Part shown: in pieces, positions 26,621 to 35,630 of the stretch | Position numbering within the stretch: position 1 is the first letter of the stretch | Layout of the letters: each line of letters begins with the position of its first letter | Assembly: GCA_002421995.1 (NCBI GenBank) | Contig: DISP01000126.1 | Location: 1 to 54,902, forward strand | Direction: 5' to 3' | Source: Bacteroidales bacterium UBA6207 | GTDB lineage: Bacteria > Bacteroidota > Bacteroidia > Bacteroidales > F082 | DNA: 54,902 nt | Notes under the pieces: generated by a model | Database searches by the model: none | What the model was told of the DNA's origin: nothing | Seen by the model: only the letters and a program-made list of their open reading frames with translations | Position numbers and translations under genes: made by a program

Positions 26621-27790
26621 ATGAAGCTTTGCCGTTTATGCATTGCCATTATATTGATGGTATTCTTTCTGCCGGAATTGTCCGGTCAACCCGGTCCACC
26701 TTTGCCGATCAATAATTATCAGCTCGAACTGCGTTCACATTACGGTTATTTTCTGCATCATCATTTTGAGTTGGAGCGTTATAATGCAAGCTTTCCGGCC
26801 TTTGAACTCTCTCTACAGCGTTCCACCTTCGGGCGTCAGCGCTGGGAGTCACTCTATGATTATCCAATTATCGGGATCGCTGCTTATTATTCCCCCATGG
26901 GAAATTTCGAAGAACTGGGCAAGGTTTTCGCTGCTTACCCTTTTATAAGTTTTCCGCTAAACAGAAGTGTTGAAAACAGGCTGAATTTTCGACTTGGTGT
27001 TGGTCTTGGCTGGATAACAAATAAATATGATCCTGTTAATAATTACAGAAACTACGCAATTGGGTCGCACCTCAACGCCGCAGCAAGTCTTTTTCTTGAT
27101 TATCGCAGGTCCATAGGCAGGCGGTTTAATTTTGTTGCTTCGGGAGGACTGACTCATTTCTCAAATGGCTCAACAAAAACACCAAACTTTGGATTAAACA
27201 TTCTGTGTGCATCTGTTGGGTTGACCTGGTATATAAGCCGCCCGAATCCTTACCTCGATAAAAAACTGCTCCCGATACTGCGCCGTTTTGAATATGATAA
27301 TAAAAAACGTTTCTCGGTTGATCTGGCACAATCCTTCGGAACGAGAGACATGACCCAGCAACTGGGCAAAAGATTCTATGTTTCAAATACCGCTGCCAGT
27401 ATTATGTTTCCGGTTTCGATGAAAGGAAATCTTGGTCTGGCGATTGAGCTAACTTATGATGGTTCGGACAAAGGTGTGCTCGATCAACGCCAATTGATCG
27501 AGGGTGGACAACTTTATGAAAATGAATTAGACATCATGAAACCAGGAGTTGGTATCGTATATGAAATGCTTTTGTCGCGAACTTCATTTCTATTTCAAAT
27601 GGGGGCTCATCTTGGTGGCGCTGAAAAATCAGATGGTTATGTGTATGAGAAACTAGGGATGAGATACTATTTCACTGAAAATCTTTTTGGAACGATCGCG
27701 TTGACAGCTCATGGTGGCAGGGCCGACTTTATCGGCTACGGCATAGGCTATAAATGGGGTCATAAATTTTACTGGCGAAAGAAACGATGA
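26621..27790 (+). CDS. PagL-like lipid A 3-O-deacylase family protein
   Basis: 389 residues from ATG 26621 (an in-frame TTG at 26600 lies too close to the promoter box). A signal peptide ends near ELSGQ. The first half of the mature protein is a beta-barrel related to PagL/acyloxyacyl hydrolase (PF09411): THFSNGSTKTPNFGLN aligns with the PagL active-site strand. The catalytic His179 and Ser181 are kept, but the third residue of the Pseudomonas triad (Glu140) aligns with Asn here. The C-terminal ~180 residues add further barrel strands, making it about twice the size of PagL. It would remove a 3-O acyl chain from lipid A if active. It overlaps the next gene by 4 bp. Confidence 0.8.
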   Translation: MKLCRLCIAIILMVFFLPELSGQPGPPLPINNYQLELRSHYGYFLHHHFELERYNASFPAFELSLQRSTFGRQRWESLYDYPIIGIAAYYSPMGNFEELGKVFAAYPFISFPLNRSVENRLNFRLGVGLGWITNKYDPVNNYRNYAIGSHLNAAASLFLDYRRSIGRRFNFVASGGLTHFSNGSTKTPNFGLNILCASVGLTWYISRPNPYLDKKLLPILRRFEYDNKKRFSVDLAQSFGTRDMTQQLGKRFYVSNTAASIMFPVSMKGNLGLAIELTYDGSDKGVLDQRQLIEGGQLYENELDIMKPGVGIVYEMLLSRTSFLFQMGAHLGGAEKSDGYVYEKLGMRYYFTENLFGTIALTAHGGRADFIGYGIGYKWGHKFYWRKKR

Positions 27791-28587
27791 GAAAAACACA
27801 TTTAATTCCTTTGATGCTTTTTGTCATTTTTGCCTTTTCCTCATGCAAAAAGACTACTGTTGATTGTTTTTCCGACCCCGGCGAAATCAAAAACGAAACA
27901 CGAACTCTTGACAGCATGTTTTCTTACATCGAAATGTATGATAACATTGATGTTGAACTCGTTGCAAGCTCCAAAAACTTTGTCGAGGTGATTGCAGGCA
28001 AAAACCTTATAAGTGCCATTTCGACCGAAATAATCAGCGAGACTGTCACCCAGGATCCAATTCCACCTGACACGAACCAAATAACTTTTGTTCAAAACAA
28101 ACTTATTATTCGCAATAACAGCTCATGCAGCTTTTTAAGAAATGATGACAGGCAGGCAAAGGTAATAGTATATTACACTGAACTCGAAGGAGTTACTTAC
28201 AGATCGAACGGAAATCTCACTGCACTTGGAAATATTAAATCAAGTGTTTTCAAAATTGATATTTTCGAAGGCTCCGGCAAAATTCACCTGAAGCTGGATA
28301 GTCAAAAGTCCTTTCTCAATTATCACTTTGGTACAGCTGAGCTCGAAGTAGTTGGCCAGTCTGATGTTAATTACATCTATCAGGTAAGTTACGGACCAAT
28401 TAACGCTCAATTACTTGAAACAGGCATAACCTACCTCGAAACACGCTCAGCCAACAGCTGTAATGTAAAAGTCATTGGCCTGCTCGAAGCAACAATCAAC
28501 GGTCCCGGGAATGTGTATTATTTCGGTAATCCGGCCAATGTTTTGCTGAAAGGATCAGGTAGTGGTAAACTTATTAAAGGAGATTAA
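27787..28587 (+). CDS. GIN-domain (DUF2807) lipoprotein
   Basis: 266 residues. A lipobox ends at Cys20 (FSSC). The mature part is a parallel beta-solenoid of the GIN/DUF2807 type, with the recognisable opening IEMYDNIDVELVASSKNFVEV and the final NGPGNVYYFGNPANVLLKGSGSGKL. The central repeats are less regular than in long members. Family members are surface or periplasmic proteins of unknown function, common in Bacteroidota. ATGA overlap with the PagL-like gene and a strong terminator behind it make this a two-gene unit. Confidence 0.88.
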   Translation: MRKTHLIPLMLFVIFAFSSCKKTTVDCFSDPGEIKNETRTLDSMFSYIEMYDNIDVELVASSKNFVEVIAGKNLISAISTEIISETVTQDPIPPDTNQITFVQNKLIIRNNSSCSFLRNDDRQAKVIVYYTELEGVTYRSNGNLTALGNIKSSVFKIDIFEGSGKIHLKLDSQKSFLNYHFGTAELEVVGQSDVNYIYQVSYGPINAQLLETGITYLETRSANSCNVKVIGLLEATINGPGNVYYFGNPANVLLKGSGSGKLIKGD

Positions 28588-28632
28588 AAAAAGCCGGCTA
28601 CCTGAAAACAAGTGTCGGCTTTTACTTTTTCT
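28586..28632. terminator. Bidirectional terminator between the GIN lipoprotein gene and proS
   Basis: AAAAGCCG (28589-28596) pairs with CGGCTTTT (28616-28623). It is flanked by an A-run on the left and T-rich sequence on the right, so it can serve both convergent genes. Confidence 0.8.
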
Positions 28633-28643
28633 AAGCAACAAAA

Positions 28644-30116
28644 TCAATAGGAACGCGCAAAAACGACCCTTTGTTTTGAAGGACTTCCTGAATAAACACA
28701 CACTCCGTCTTCTTTGCTGTCTTCCAAAGGAATAAGACGGATGGTGGCTTTTGTTTCATCTTTAATTTTTTGCTCTGTTTCGGGAGTACCATCCCAGTGC
28801 GCTTCAATAAACCCGCCTTTTTCGATCTGAACTTTGAAGTCGTCCCAGCTGTCCACTTTGAAAGTGTTTGCAGTGCGGAAATCCAAGGCTTTTTGAAAGA
28901 GGTTTTGTTGAATCTGTTCAAGAAGATGTATCACTTTTTGATCAATATCTGCCAATTGAAGCAGCTCTTTTTCCAGAGTATCCCTGCGTGCTACCTCAAC
29001 AGTGCCATTTTCAAGATCGCGTGGTCCGATGGCCAATCGAACCGGCACACCTTTAAACTCCCATTCATTGAACTTGAAACCGGGTTTTTGGGTATCGCGG
29101 TCATCAAGCTTCACCCTGATTCCGTGAGCTTCCAATTGTTTTTTTATTTCTCTGCCTTTATCGCAAATTGCGTTGTACTGTTCTTCATTTCTGTAAATAG
29201 GTACGATAACAACCTGGATTGGAGCTAACTTCGGAGGCAAAACAAGTCCATTGTCATCAGAATGGGTCATCACGAGTGCTCCCATCAAACGCGTCGAGAC
29301 GCCCCATGAAGTAGCCCAAACATACTCCAGCTTGTTTTCTTTGCTTAAAAACTGTACATCAAAAGCTTTGGCAAAGTTTTGTCCGAGAAAGTGCGACGTT
29401 CCGGCTTGCAAGGCTTTACCATCCTGCATCATCGCCTCAATGCAATAGGTTTCTACTGCACCGGCAAATCGTTCGTTTGCAGATTTAACACCCCTTAAAA
29501 CTGGTATGGCCATCCATTTCTCAGCAAAGTCGGCATACACCCTCAACATCTGTTCGGCTTCAGCAACAGCTTCATCACGTGTGGCATGAGCAGTGTGGCC
29601 CTCCTGCCAGAGAAACTCTGCAGTGCGCAGAAACAAACGCGTACGCATCTCCCAACGCACAACATTGGCCCACTGATTGATGAGCAATGGCAAATCCCTG
29701 TAGGATTGAATCCAACCCCGGTAAGTGTCCCAAATTATTGTCTCACTTGTTGGCCGAACAATCAGTTCTTCTTCTAGTTTTGCAGCTTCATCCACAACAA
29801 TACCTTTGCCGTTTTCATCATTTTTCAGTCTGTAGTGTGTTACCACAGCACATTCTTTGGCAAAACCTTCAACATGGCTTGCTTCTTTGCTAAAAAACGA
29901 CTTTGGAATAAAAAGCGGGAAGTAGGCATTTTGATGTCCGGTATCTTTAAACATCTTGTCAAGTTCGGCCTGCATGCGCTCCCAAATAGCATAGCCATAA
30001 GGTTTTATGACCATACAACCCCTGACAGCAGAATTCTCTGCAAGATCGGCTTTTGTAACAATATCAGTGTACCATTGAGAATAATTATCTTCTCGTGTGC
30101 TTAAATCTTTCGCCAT
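28644..30116 (-). CDS. proS: Prolyl-tRNA synthetase (short, archaeal/eukaryotic-like type)
   Basis: 490 residues, the short ProS form without the editing insertion. Class II motif 1 (GCMVIKPYGYAIWERMQ), motif 2 (VRWEMRTRLFLRTAEFLWQEGH) and motif 3 (ATSWGVSTRLMGALVMTHSDD) are clear, followed by the anticodon-binding domain and a C-terminal domain ending in the usual aromatic-Tyr (FARSY). The C-terminal zinc site common in this type is reduced: only one cysteine (VCVYSG) remains. It charges tRNA-Pro. A well-formed promoter lies just upstream. Confidence 0.97.
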   Translation of the reverse strand: MAKDLSTREDNYSQWYTDIVTKADLAENSAVRGCMVIKPYGYAIWERMQAELDKMFKDTGHQNAYFPLFIPKSFFSKEASHVEGFAKECAVVTHYRLKNDENGKGIVVDEAAKLEEELIVRPTSETIIWDTYRGWIQSYRDLPLLINQWANVVRWEMRTRLFLRTAEFLWQEGHTAHATRDEAVAEAEQMLRVYADFAEKWMAIPVLRGVKSANERFAGAVETYCIEAMMQDGKALQAGTSHFLGQNFAKAFDVQFLSKENKLEYVWATSWGVSTRLMGALVMTHSDDNGLVLPPKLAPIQVVIVPIYRNEEQYNAICDKGREIKKQLEAHGIRVKLDDRDTQKPGFKFNEWEFKGVPVRLAIGPRDLENGTVEVARRDTLEKELLQLADIDQKVIHLLEQIQQNLFQKALDFRTANTFKVDSWDDFKVQIEKGGFIEAHWDGTPETEQKIKDETKATIRLIPLEDSKEDGVCVYSGSPSKQRVVFARSY

Positions 30117-30165
30117 CGAAACTTTGGTATAATATTTGTATTTTTACGATTGAATTTATTTGATG

Positions 30166-30194
30166 CAAAAGTACGAAAACCATGTGGAATTCAA
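30166..30194 (-). promoter_or_regulatory. Predicted promoter of proS
   Basis: Minus strand: TTG (30192-30194), 18 bases, TACTTTTG (30166-30173). The transcript would start about 45 nt before the proS ATG. Confidence 0.6.
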
Positions 30195-30206
30195 TACAAA
30201 TATCAT

Positions 30207-30211
30207 GGAGG
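30207..30211 (+). promoter_or_regulatory. Shine-Dalgarno site deciding the lipoprotein start
   Basis: GGAGG, 8 bp before ATG 30220. A good Shine-Dalgarno is unusual in this window and supports the downstream ATG over the in-frame starts at 30160 and 30163. Confidence 0.6.
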
Positions 30212-30219
30212 ACCTAACG

Positions 30220-31671
30220 ATGAAAAGTCTAAAAATTACATTTCTGGCATTTATTTTTGCTTTTACAGGCTGCTCAACCGGCAGTTATTTGCAGGACGAT
30301 GTTTATTATTCCAGAAAACAGAAACAGGAAAGTATAGCTCCTGCTGCGGTAGCATCAGCTCCGAAAGCAGCAGAAACAACAACCCAGAGCAATAACACTG
30401 AATATGAATACCAAACCTATTATCAGGATGAGCAGGCCGTAGCCGAATCACCTGAAAATACGGATGCTGTGTATTCAACAACAGAAACAGTGATTGAACC
30501 AGACGGCACAACCTATTCAACAACCGAAACATATTACGATTCAGAATATGCGCAACGCATGCGTCGTTTTAATTCCGGATACAATACCTCGTTTGGTTAT
30601 TATGACGGCTTCAATTCAGGCTGCTTCGATTGTTACAATTCGTCGTTGATGTTTGGTTTCGGCTATCCCGGAGGCCTGTCGTTTGGCTATAATTACGGTT
30701 GGCCATACTACTCAAGCTATTCTCCTTATTGGGGCTGGGGCTACGATCCTTTCTGGAGCAGCTCACTTTATTATGGTTATGGCTGGAACCGCCCATGGGG
30801 TTATTGGGGAAGTTATTACAATGGCTACTACAATGGTTTTTGGGACGGCTATTATTATGGCGGGGGCTATGCCGATTATCCTTACTACGGACACAAAACC
30901 CGGTATGGCCATCGAGGCAACAACAGCGGTGGCACAACGATTCCAGGCAGAGGACATCAGAATTCGAATAACGAATACCAAACCTCAAACTACAGCTCAC
31001 CCCGTGGTGACCGCAGCAACGGATCAACAAACAGTTCCAGCTCGGTTAGTAGCGACAGAGCTTCAGTAAGTGGTTCAGCACGAGGCACAAACAGCCGTAT
31101 AGAGCGTCCGGGTACACAAGAGAAAACCAGCCGTCCGGTTGTTCAGGATGGCAATAGCAGACCAACGGCAAGGGAACGCGTCGGACAGCAGCGCGACAGG
31201 TATCAACGGCCCGGAAGTAATTCTACCAATTCAAACACCCAAAGGTACCAGCGCCCAAAGTCATATACCTCTCCTGCCACACGTCAGCCAAAGTCAAGCA
31301 GTGAATATGTGAGACCAGGCACAATTTCACGGCCTGCAGTTGAAAACAGCAACCGGTCAACCACCGTCACTCCAGGAACACAGGGAGCAAGACCATTGTC
31401 AAGTCCTCAAAGAATTAGTGGCGGACAAACAAGAAGCAGCAGCGAAGGCAGCAGCCGAACCGTTTCGAGTCCTTCGCGCAGCAGCAACGAAGGTAGCAGC
31501 CGGACAGTTTCGCAGCCAAGCCGCAGCAGGACGTCCGAAAGCCGATCATACACACCCTCATCCAGTGGATCAAGCTCATCGGGATCGAGCCGGGGCAGTT
31601 CTTCAGGTGGTTCTTCCGGTGGTTCTTCATCCGGCAGGTCATCAGGCGGCTCTTCTGGCGGACGCAGATAA
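30220..31671 (+). CDS. Low-complexity lipoprotein: Tyr/Gly/Trp-rich core and Ser/Arg/Gly-rich tail
   Basis: 483 residues from ATG 30220. A lipobox ends at Cys18 (FTGC). A Thr/Glu-rich linker follows to about 110. Residues about 120-232 are extremely rich in Tyr, Gly, Trp and Ser (for example PYWGWGYDPFW and YYNGYYNGFWDGYYYGGGY). The remainder to the C-terminus is a disordered Ser/Arg/Gly/Thr/Pro tail ending in SGG repeats and RR. A duplicated stretch encodes SSEGSSRTVS-PSRSSNEGSSRTVS. Similar Tyr/Trp-rich lipoproteins occur in Bacteroidota, but I know of no function; an aggregation-prone or matrix-like surface protein is an inference. It is divergent from proS and 77 bp before the FadL-like gene. 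Confidence 0.8.
   Translation: MKSLKITFLAFIFAFTGCSTGSYLQDDVYYSRKQKQESIAPAAVASAPKAAETTTQSNNTEYEYQTYYQDEQAVAESPENTDAVYSTTETVIEPDGTTYSTTETYYDSEYAQRMRRFNSGYNTSFGYYDGFNSGCFDCYNSSLMFGFGYPGGLSFGYNYGWPYYSSYSPYWGWGYDPFWSSSLYYGYGWNRPWGYWGSYYNGYYNGFWDGYYYGGGYADYPYYGHKTRYGHRGNNSGGTTIPGRGHQNSNNEYQTSNYSSPRGDRSNGSTNSSSSVSSDRASVSGSARGTNSRIERPGTQEKTSRPVVQDGNSRPTARERVGQQRDRYQRPGSNSTNSNTQRYQRPKSYTSPATRQPKSSSEYVRPGTISRPAVENSNRSTTVTPGTQGARPLSSPQRISGGQTRSSSEGSSRTVSSPSRSSNEGSSRTVSQPSRSRTSESRSYTPSSSGSSSSGSSRGSSSGGSSGGSSSGRSSGGSSGGRR
31431..31671 (+). repeat. Repetitive coding sequence in the lipoprotein tail
   Basis: Two imperfect ~45 bp copies (31431-31475, 31477-31521) sharing AGCAGC-AAGG-AGCAGCCG-AC-GTTTCG, followed by many TCNGGNGGN units. 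Such repeats can change length by slippage without shifting frame. Confidence 0.55.
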
Positions 31672-31748
31672 AAATCAATCATAAGAAGTTTTTAAGAACG
31701 TTCAATTTGAGAGCGTCAGAGAGAATATTAAAATAAAAAATCATCAAA

Positions 31749-33212
31749 ATGAAAAAGTCATTTATTCTATCCATCTGGTTATCAATAGCTATCAGCACCA
31801 TGGCGCAAAACGAAACCGATGCCTTACGGTTTTCACAGGTCTATTATCAAGGAACAGCAAGAAGCATGTCAATGGGTGGTGCTTTTGGCGCAATTGGTGC
31901 TGATTTTTCCTCGTTAAGCATGAATCCTGCCGGGATTGGATTGTACAGAACCAATGAGTTCACCCTGAGTCCGACCATTTACAACTCAAAAACCGAATCT
32001 ACCTATAATGGGATGTATGGTGACGACCTCAGGTCAAATTTTAGTCTGGGTAACATGGGCGTTGTACTTACAAATAAGATTGATGATGGCTCATCAGCCA
32101 GTCCTTGGAAATATTACCAGTTTGGCTTTGGCATGAACCGCACCAACGCCTTTCACAACCGTCATTTCATTCAGGGCGACAATCCCGACCATTCAAAAGT
32201 GGATGTTTATCTTGATCGCGTTTGGAATACAGATCCATCGGATATTGAAGATCAGTTTCCTTATGACCTTTACCCAGCCTGGTATGTTTACCTGCTCGAC
32301 ACTGTCCGCGATGGAAATGGCAACCTCGTTTACACAAGTCCTGTACCTCAGGGTGGAATCCGGCAATTTGAAACGCAAAACACATGGGGTTCTACAAACG
32401 AGTGGCTTTTTAGTGCAGGTGCCAATCTGAGCGATAAAGTGTTTGTAGGAGCCACATTTGGCATTCCCTACACACGGTTCTTCAGAGAAACTATATATAC
32501 CGAAAAAGACGTTAATGATGATTACGCAGGTTTTGATGAGTGGAGCTATACCGAGACTGTTGAAACAAGAGGTGCGGGCATCAACCTCAAAGTCGGCGTG
32601 ATCGCCTGGCCGGTTGACTGGCTCAGAATTGGAGCTGCCGTGCACACACCCACCTATTATGCCGAAATGCAGGATATCTGGTACAGCTCTGTTGAAGCAA
32701 AGCTTGAACCGGATTATAACAAAAAAAGCTCCCCAACAGGCGAATACCTCTACGACATCAGCACCCCGATGCGTGCAATAGGCAGCGCTGCAGTTATTTT
32801 TGGCAAATATGGTTTGCTTAGCGCTGACTATGAATATGTCAATTACAGCAAAATGCGCCTGCGTGCTCCGGATTACAACTTCACCTCGGAAAATCAAAAC
32901 ATAAAAGACTATTATACATCAACTTACAACCTCCGTTTGGGTACAGAATGGCGTCTCGACCAATTCAGTTTGCGTGGTGGTTATGCCCTTTATGGAAGCC
33001 CTTATGCCGATGACTTGAACGACGGAAAGCGCAGTAATGTTACCTTTGGCATTGGTTACAACGAAAAGAATTTCAGCCTTGATCTTGCATATATCAACGG
33101 CTCAATGAATCAAAACTATTACTTATATACTTCGGAAAACTATTCGACCAACGCAACTGAACAAAAGCAGAAAATCAATCAGTTTGTTCTTACAACGCGT
33201 TTCAGGTTCTGA
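31749..33212 (+). CDS. FadL/OmpP1-family outer-membrane transport protein
   Basis: 487 residues. A signal peptide ends near ISTMAQ, followed by the FadL-family opening ARSMSMGGAFGAIGADFSSLSMNPAGIGLYRTNEF. The remainder alternates aromatic and polar residues as in a ~14-strand barrel and ends in Phe (TTRFRF), the outer-membrane assembly signal. FadL relatives import hydrophobic compounds such as fatty acids; the substrate here is unknown. It is followed directly by a strong terminator and may be co-transcribed with the lipoprotein gene. Confidence 0.92.
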   Translation: MKKSFILSIWLSIAISTMAQNETDALRFSQVYYQGTARSMSMGGAFGAIGADFSSLSMNPAGIGLYRTNEFTLSPTIYNSKTESTYNGMYGDDLRSNFSLGNMGVVLTNKIDDGSSASPWKYYQFGFGMNRTNAFHNRHFIQGDNPDHSKVDVYLDRVWNTDPSDIEDQFPYDLYPAWYVYLLDTVRDGNGNLVYTSPVPQGGIRQFETQNTWGSTNEWLFSAGANLSDKVFVGATFGIPYTRFFRETIYTEKDVNDDYAGFDEWSYTETVETRGAGINLKVGVIAWPVDWLRIGAAVHTPTYYAEMQDIWYSSVEAKLEPDYNKKSSPTGEYLYDISTPMRAIGSAAVIFGKYGLLSADYEYVNYSKMRLRAPDYNFTSENQNIKDYYTSTYNLRLGTEWRLDQFSLRGGYALYGSPYADDLNDGKRSNVTFGIGYNEKNFSLDLAYINGSMNQNYYLYTSENYSTNATEQKQKINQFVLTTRFRF

Positions 33213-33230
33213 AATAATTGACTCAACACA

Positions 33231-33263
33231 AAAAAAACCTGAGGCAATGCTTCAGGTTTTTTT
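33231..33263 (+). terminator. Strong intrinsic terminator after the FadL-like gene
   Basis: CCTGAGGC/GCTTCAGG stem (one G-T pair) with a 3-base loop, flanked by A7 on the left and T7 on the right. It can act in both directions and overlaps the end of the TPR gene. Confidence 0.88.
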
Positions 33264-34755
33264 ATTTTACATTACGTATTCTGGTCAAACCGGCACGAGC
33301 TTTTGCATGAATACCAGAACTATATTCCTCGGGCTTCAGGGTCAAACACAACTCAAACATTTTTTTTGCCTCGTTGCTATCCGATCGCAACAGATAGATT
33401 TCACCCGAAAAAAGCGCAGCATTTGCTGCATAATACTCCTGTCTGTCACGACCTTTTGCGATGCAAAGCTGATAATAACGCAATGCCTCTGAAAAATCAC
33501 GAACAGCATGTTTTATGCGACCCGTCCGGTAATAGTATTCGAGTTTTTCAGGTTCTTTGAGCAGAATAAAGTGTTTTCCTGCCTGACTTAAAACGGCTTC
33601 AGCCCGGGCAAAGTAACCGCCATCGAACAAGAGCCGGGCTTTTAGCAAGGTGCTGTCCGGAGCACGCAACAAGGATGCTTCACGCAATGCCTGTTTGTCA
33701 GACTCAACCTGCCCCGACTGAAAAGTGTGCAGCTGTTTCATTTGCCTGAGGTAGGATAGCGAGTCACCTTTGAGTAAATCAATCCAGGCGAGTTTTCTGC
33801 GGGCATCCAATTTGTAGTTTGTCCCTTTGAAATGGATCAGGAAAAAATCATACTCCTTTTTTGCAGAAAAATCGAGTTTTCGCAACATCGCTTCTGCCCT
33901 GATGTAATGGAGGTAAAACAAAGGTTCGTCAGTTTGATGGTCAATGGCAAGGTGCAATGTTTTCAGTGCATCATCGTTTTTTCCGGTGCGCATTTCAAGG
34001 TTCGCCTTTGCGTACATCATCAGGGGACTCTGTTCGTCGTCCTTTGTGAAGTAGATTAAGAGTTTCTCGGCTATTGACTTATCCGGATTCAGATTTGCTT
34101 CGATGAAGGTCAGAAAAAACAGGGCCTCGGTCCGAAACAGCTTGTTGAAAACACTTTCATCCTGATCAAGAACAACAGAATACAATAAATTTGTGCCGGC
34201 AATAACATCACCATCCATCGAAGCCAATTTCAAAACCCACTGGTATTGAGGAGGAATGCCACCCAGAAGTGCAGTTAAGAAGCCAAGACTTACTTTGTTT
34301 GGAACAAATGATGGATATCTGATTTCATTTTCGTTGAGCAGGAAGTACGCTTTTCGAAGTTCTAAAGCAGCGCTGTAGGCATCACCAAATTTTGAGCGTG
34401 AAGCAGCGGAATGCAGATAAATAGTGGCTAAAGCCCACTTTTTCAGAGGATTGGAATCCGGAGTATCATTGATTTTTTGAATACGATGTGATTTATGTTG
34501 TTGAATCATACGCGCAGCCTCAGCATCTTCTCCAGCGAAAGCTTTAAAAAAATCCAGGTAACTTTCTATAACAACATACATCTGGTTTGCAGGATTTGTG
34601 CGTTGATCTGCACCAATCCATTTCTTTGCTTCAGAAGTGTTGAGTTGTTGTGCAGATTTGAAAGCATTTTCGATGGCAGGCGTAAATTCAAGCAACTTAG
34701 CCAAAACTGTTGCTTGTATGCCAACAAAAAAGCATATTATAATCAGACGATACAT
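33262..34755 (-). CDS. Secreted TPR-type protein (DUF3808-like)
   Basis: 497 residues. A signal peptide covers about 1-19 (ending ATVLA). The rest is helical, with tetratricopeptide-like pairs, clearest in the C-terminal third (EKLEYYYRTGRIKHAVRDFSEALRYYQ and AALFSGEIYLLRSDSNEAKKMFELCL). Length and pattern recall the TPR/IML2-like (DUF3808) family annotated in Bacteroidota. Function is unknown; such proteins usually scaffold envelope complexes. The gene stands 64 bp downstream of the zinc-ribbon gene but is separated from it by a terminator. Confidence 0.75.
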   Translation of the reverse strand: MYRLIIICFFVGIQATVLAKLLEFTPAIENAFKSAQQLNTSEAKKWIGADQRTNPANQMYVVIESYLDFFKAFAGEDAEAARMIQQHKSHRIQKINDTPDSNPLKKWALATIYLHSAASRSKFGDAYSAALELRKAYFLLNENEIRYPSFVPNKVSLGFLTALLGGIPPQYQWVLKLASMDGDVIAGTNLLYSVVLDQDESVFNKLFRTEALFFLTFIEANLNPDKSIAEKLLIYFTKDDEQSPLMMYAKANLEMRTGKNDDALKTLHLAIDHQTDEPLFYLHYIRAEAMLRKLDFSAKKEYDFFLIHFKGTNYKLDARRKLAWIDLLKGDSLSYLRQMKQLHTFQSGQVESDKQALREASLLRAPDSTLLKARLLFDGGYFARAEAVLSQAGKHFILLKEPEKLEYYYRTGRIKHAVRDFSEALRYYQLCIAKGRDRQEYYAANAALFSGEIYLLRSDSNEAKKMFELCLTLKPEEYSSGIHAKARAGLTRIRNVK

Positions 34756-34759
34756 AGCC

Positions 34760-34795
34760 GTAAAAATACAAAAAGGGAGCTTAGCAGCTCCCTTT
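34760..34795 (-). terminator. Intrinsic terminator of the NIF3/zinc-ribbon operon
   Basis: Ten-base perfect stem AAAGGGAGCT (34772-34781) / AGCTCCCTTT (34786-34795) with a 4-base loop, followed on the minus strand by a T-rich run. Confidence 0.88.
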
Positions 34796-34818
34796 AGTTA
34801 TCTTATATAAAGAACTTA

Positions 34819-35616
34819 TCAATTGTATTTATCAGCAACATCCTGATCTACAAGGATTCGGCCGCAATACTCGCAAACAATAACTTTTTTATGCATACGA
34901 ATATCAAGTTGATGTTGCGGAGGGATTTTGTTGAAGCAGCCGCCACAGGCATCGCGTTCGATCTGCACAACAGCAAGGCCGTTTCTGGCATTTTGTCTGA
35001 TGCGTTTATAAGCAACGATCAGGCGGTCTTCGATTTGGCTTTCATGCTGTTTTGCTTTGTCAATCAAATCATCCTCTTCTTTTTCGGTTTCTTCGATGAT
35101 TGACTGAAGTTCTGATCTTTTTATTTCAAGATCGTTCATTCTTTCAGCAAGTCGCTCTTTTGCTGAATTGATTTCACGTTGAAGGCCTTCAATTTTTGCT
35201 GTAAACTCCCTGATTCTTTTTTCGGAAAGCTGTATTTCGAGGTTCTGAAACTCAACTTCTTTAGAAAGTGAATCATATTCTCTGTTATTTCTAACGTTCA
35301 TTTGCTGCTCTTCATACCGTTTTATGAGGGTGAAGCTGTCTTTAATAGCCAGTTTTTTATCAGCAATATTTTGACTTAAAATGATCGTGTCGTTTTCATA
35401 ATTCTCAATTCTGGTTTCTAAACCAGCTATCTCATCTTCGAGATCCTGCACTTCCAGAGGCAGCTCGCCTCTGATAATTCTAATTCTATCAATTTGAGAA
35501 TGAATCTGTTGCAATGCGTACAATGAAACTAACTTGCGCTCAACACTGATTTCGATGGGTTCGTCGGTGGCTGCACCGCTCATTTTCAGCTTATCAGCCT
35601 GGGTATCTTTAGACAT
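34819..35616 (-). CDS. Coiled-coil zinc-ribbon protein (CdsZ/zf-RING_7 family)
   Basis: 265 residues. A long antiparallel coiled coil (about 35-205, heptad-rich in Glu/Lys/Leu/Ile) is followed by a C4 zinc ribbon: CGGC near 225 and CEYC near 250. This is the PF02591 architecture, annotated as nucleic-acid-binding or as the Chlamydia CdsZ/CT398 type, which binds sigma-54 and secretion components. It lies 14 bp downstream of the NIF3 gene, a pairing common in bacteria, although the joint function is not established. Confidence 0.92.
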   Translation of the reverse strand: MSKDTQADKLKMSGAATDEPIEISVERKLVSLYALQQIHSQIDRIRIIRGELPLEVQDLEDEIAGLETRIENYENDTIILSQNIADKKLAIKDSFTLIKRYEEQQMNVRNNREYDSLSKEVEFQNLEIQLSEKRIREFTAKIEGLQREINSAKERLAERMNDLEIKRSELQSIIEETEKEEDDLIDKAKQHESQIEDRLIVAYKRIRQNARNGLAVVQIERDACGGCFNKIPPQHQLDIRMHKKVIVCEYCGRILVDQDVADKYN

Positions 35617-35630
35617 ATGTAATTGGGTTT

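Noticed and set aside
30653..31069. Alternative-frame ORFs inside the low-complexity lipoprotein gene
   Set aside because: Produced by the biased Tyr/Gly codons; only the frame from 30220 has a lipobox, a Shine-Dalgarno and a sensible end.
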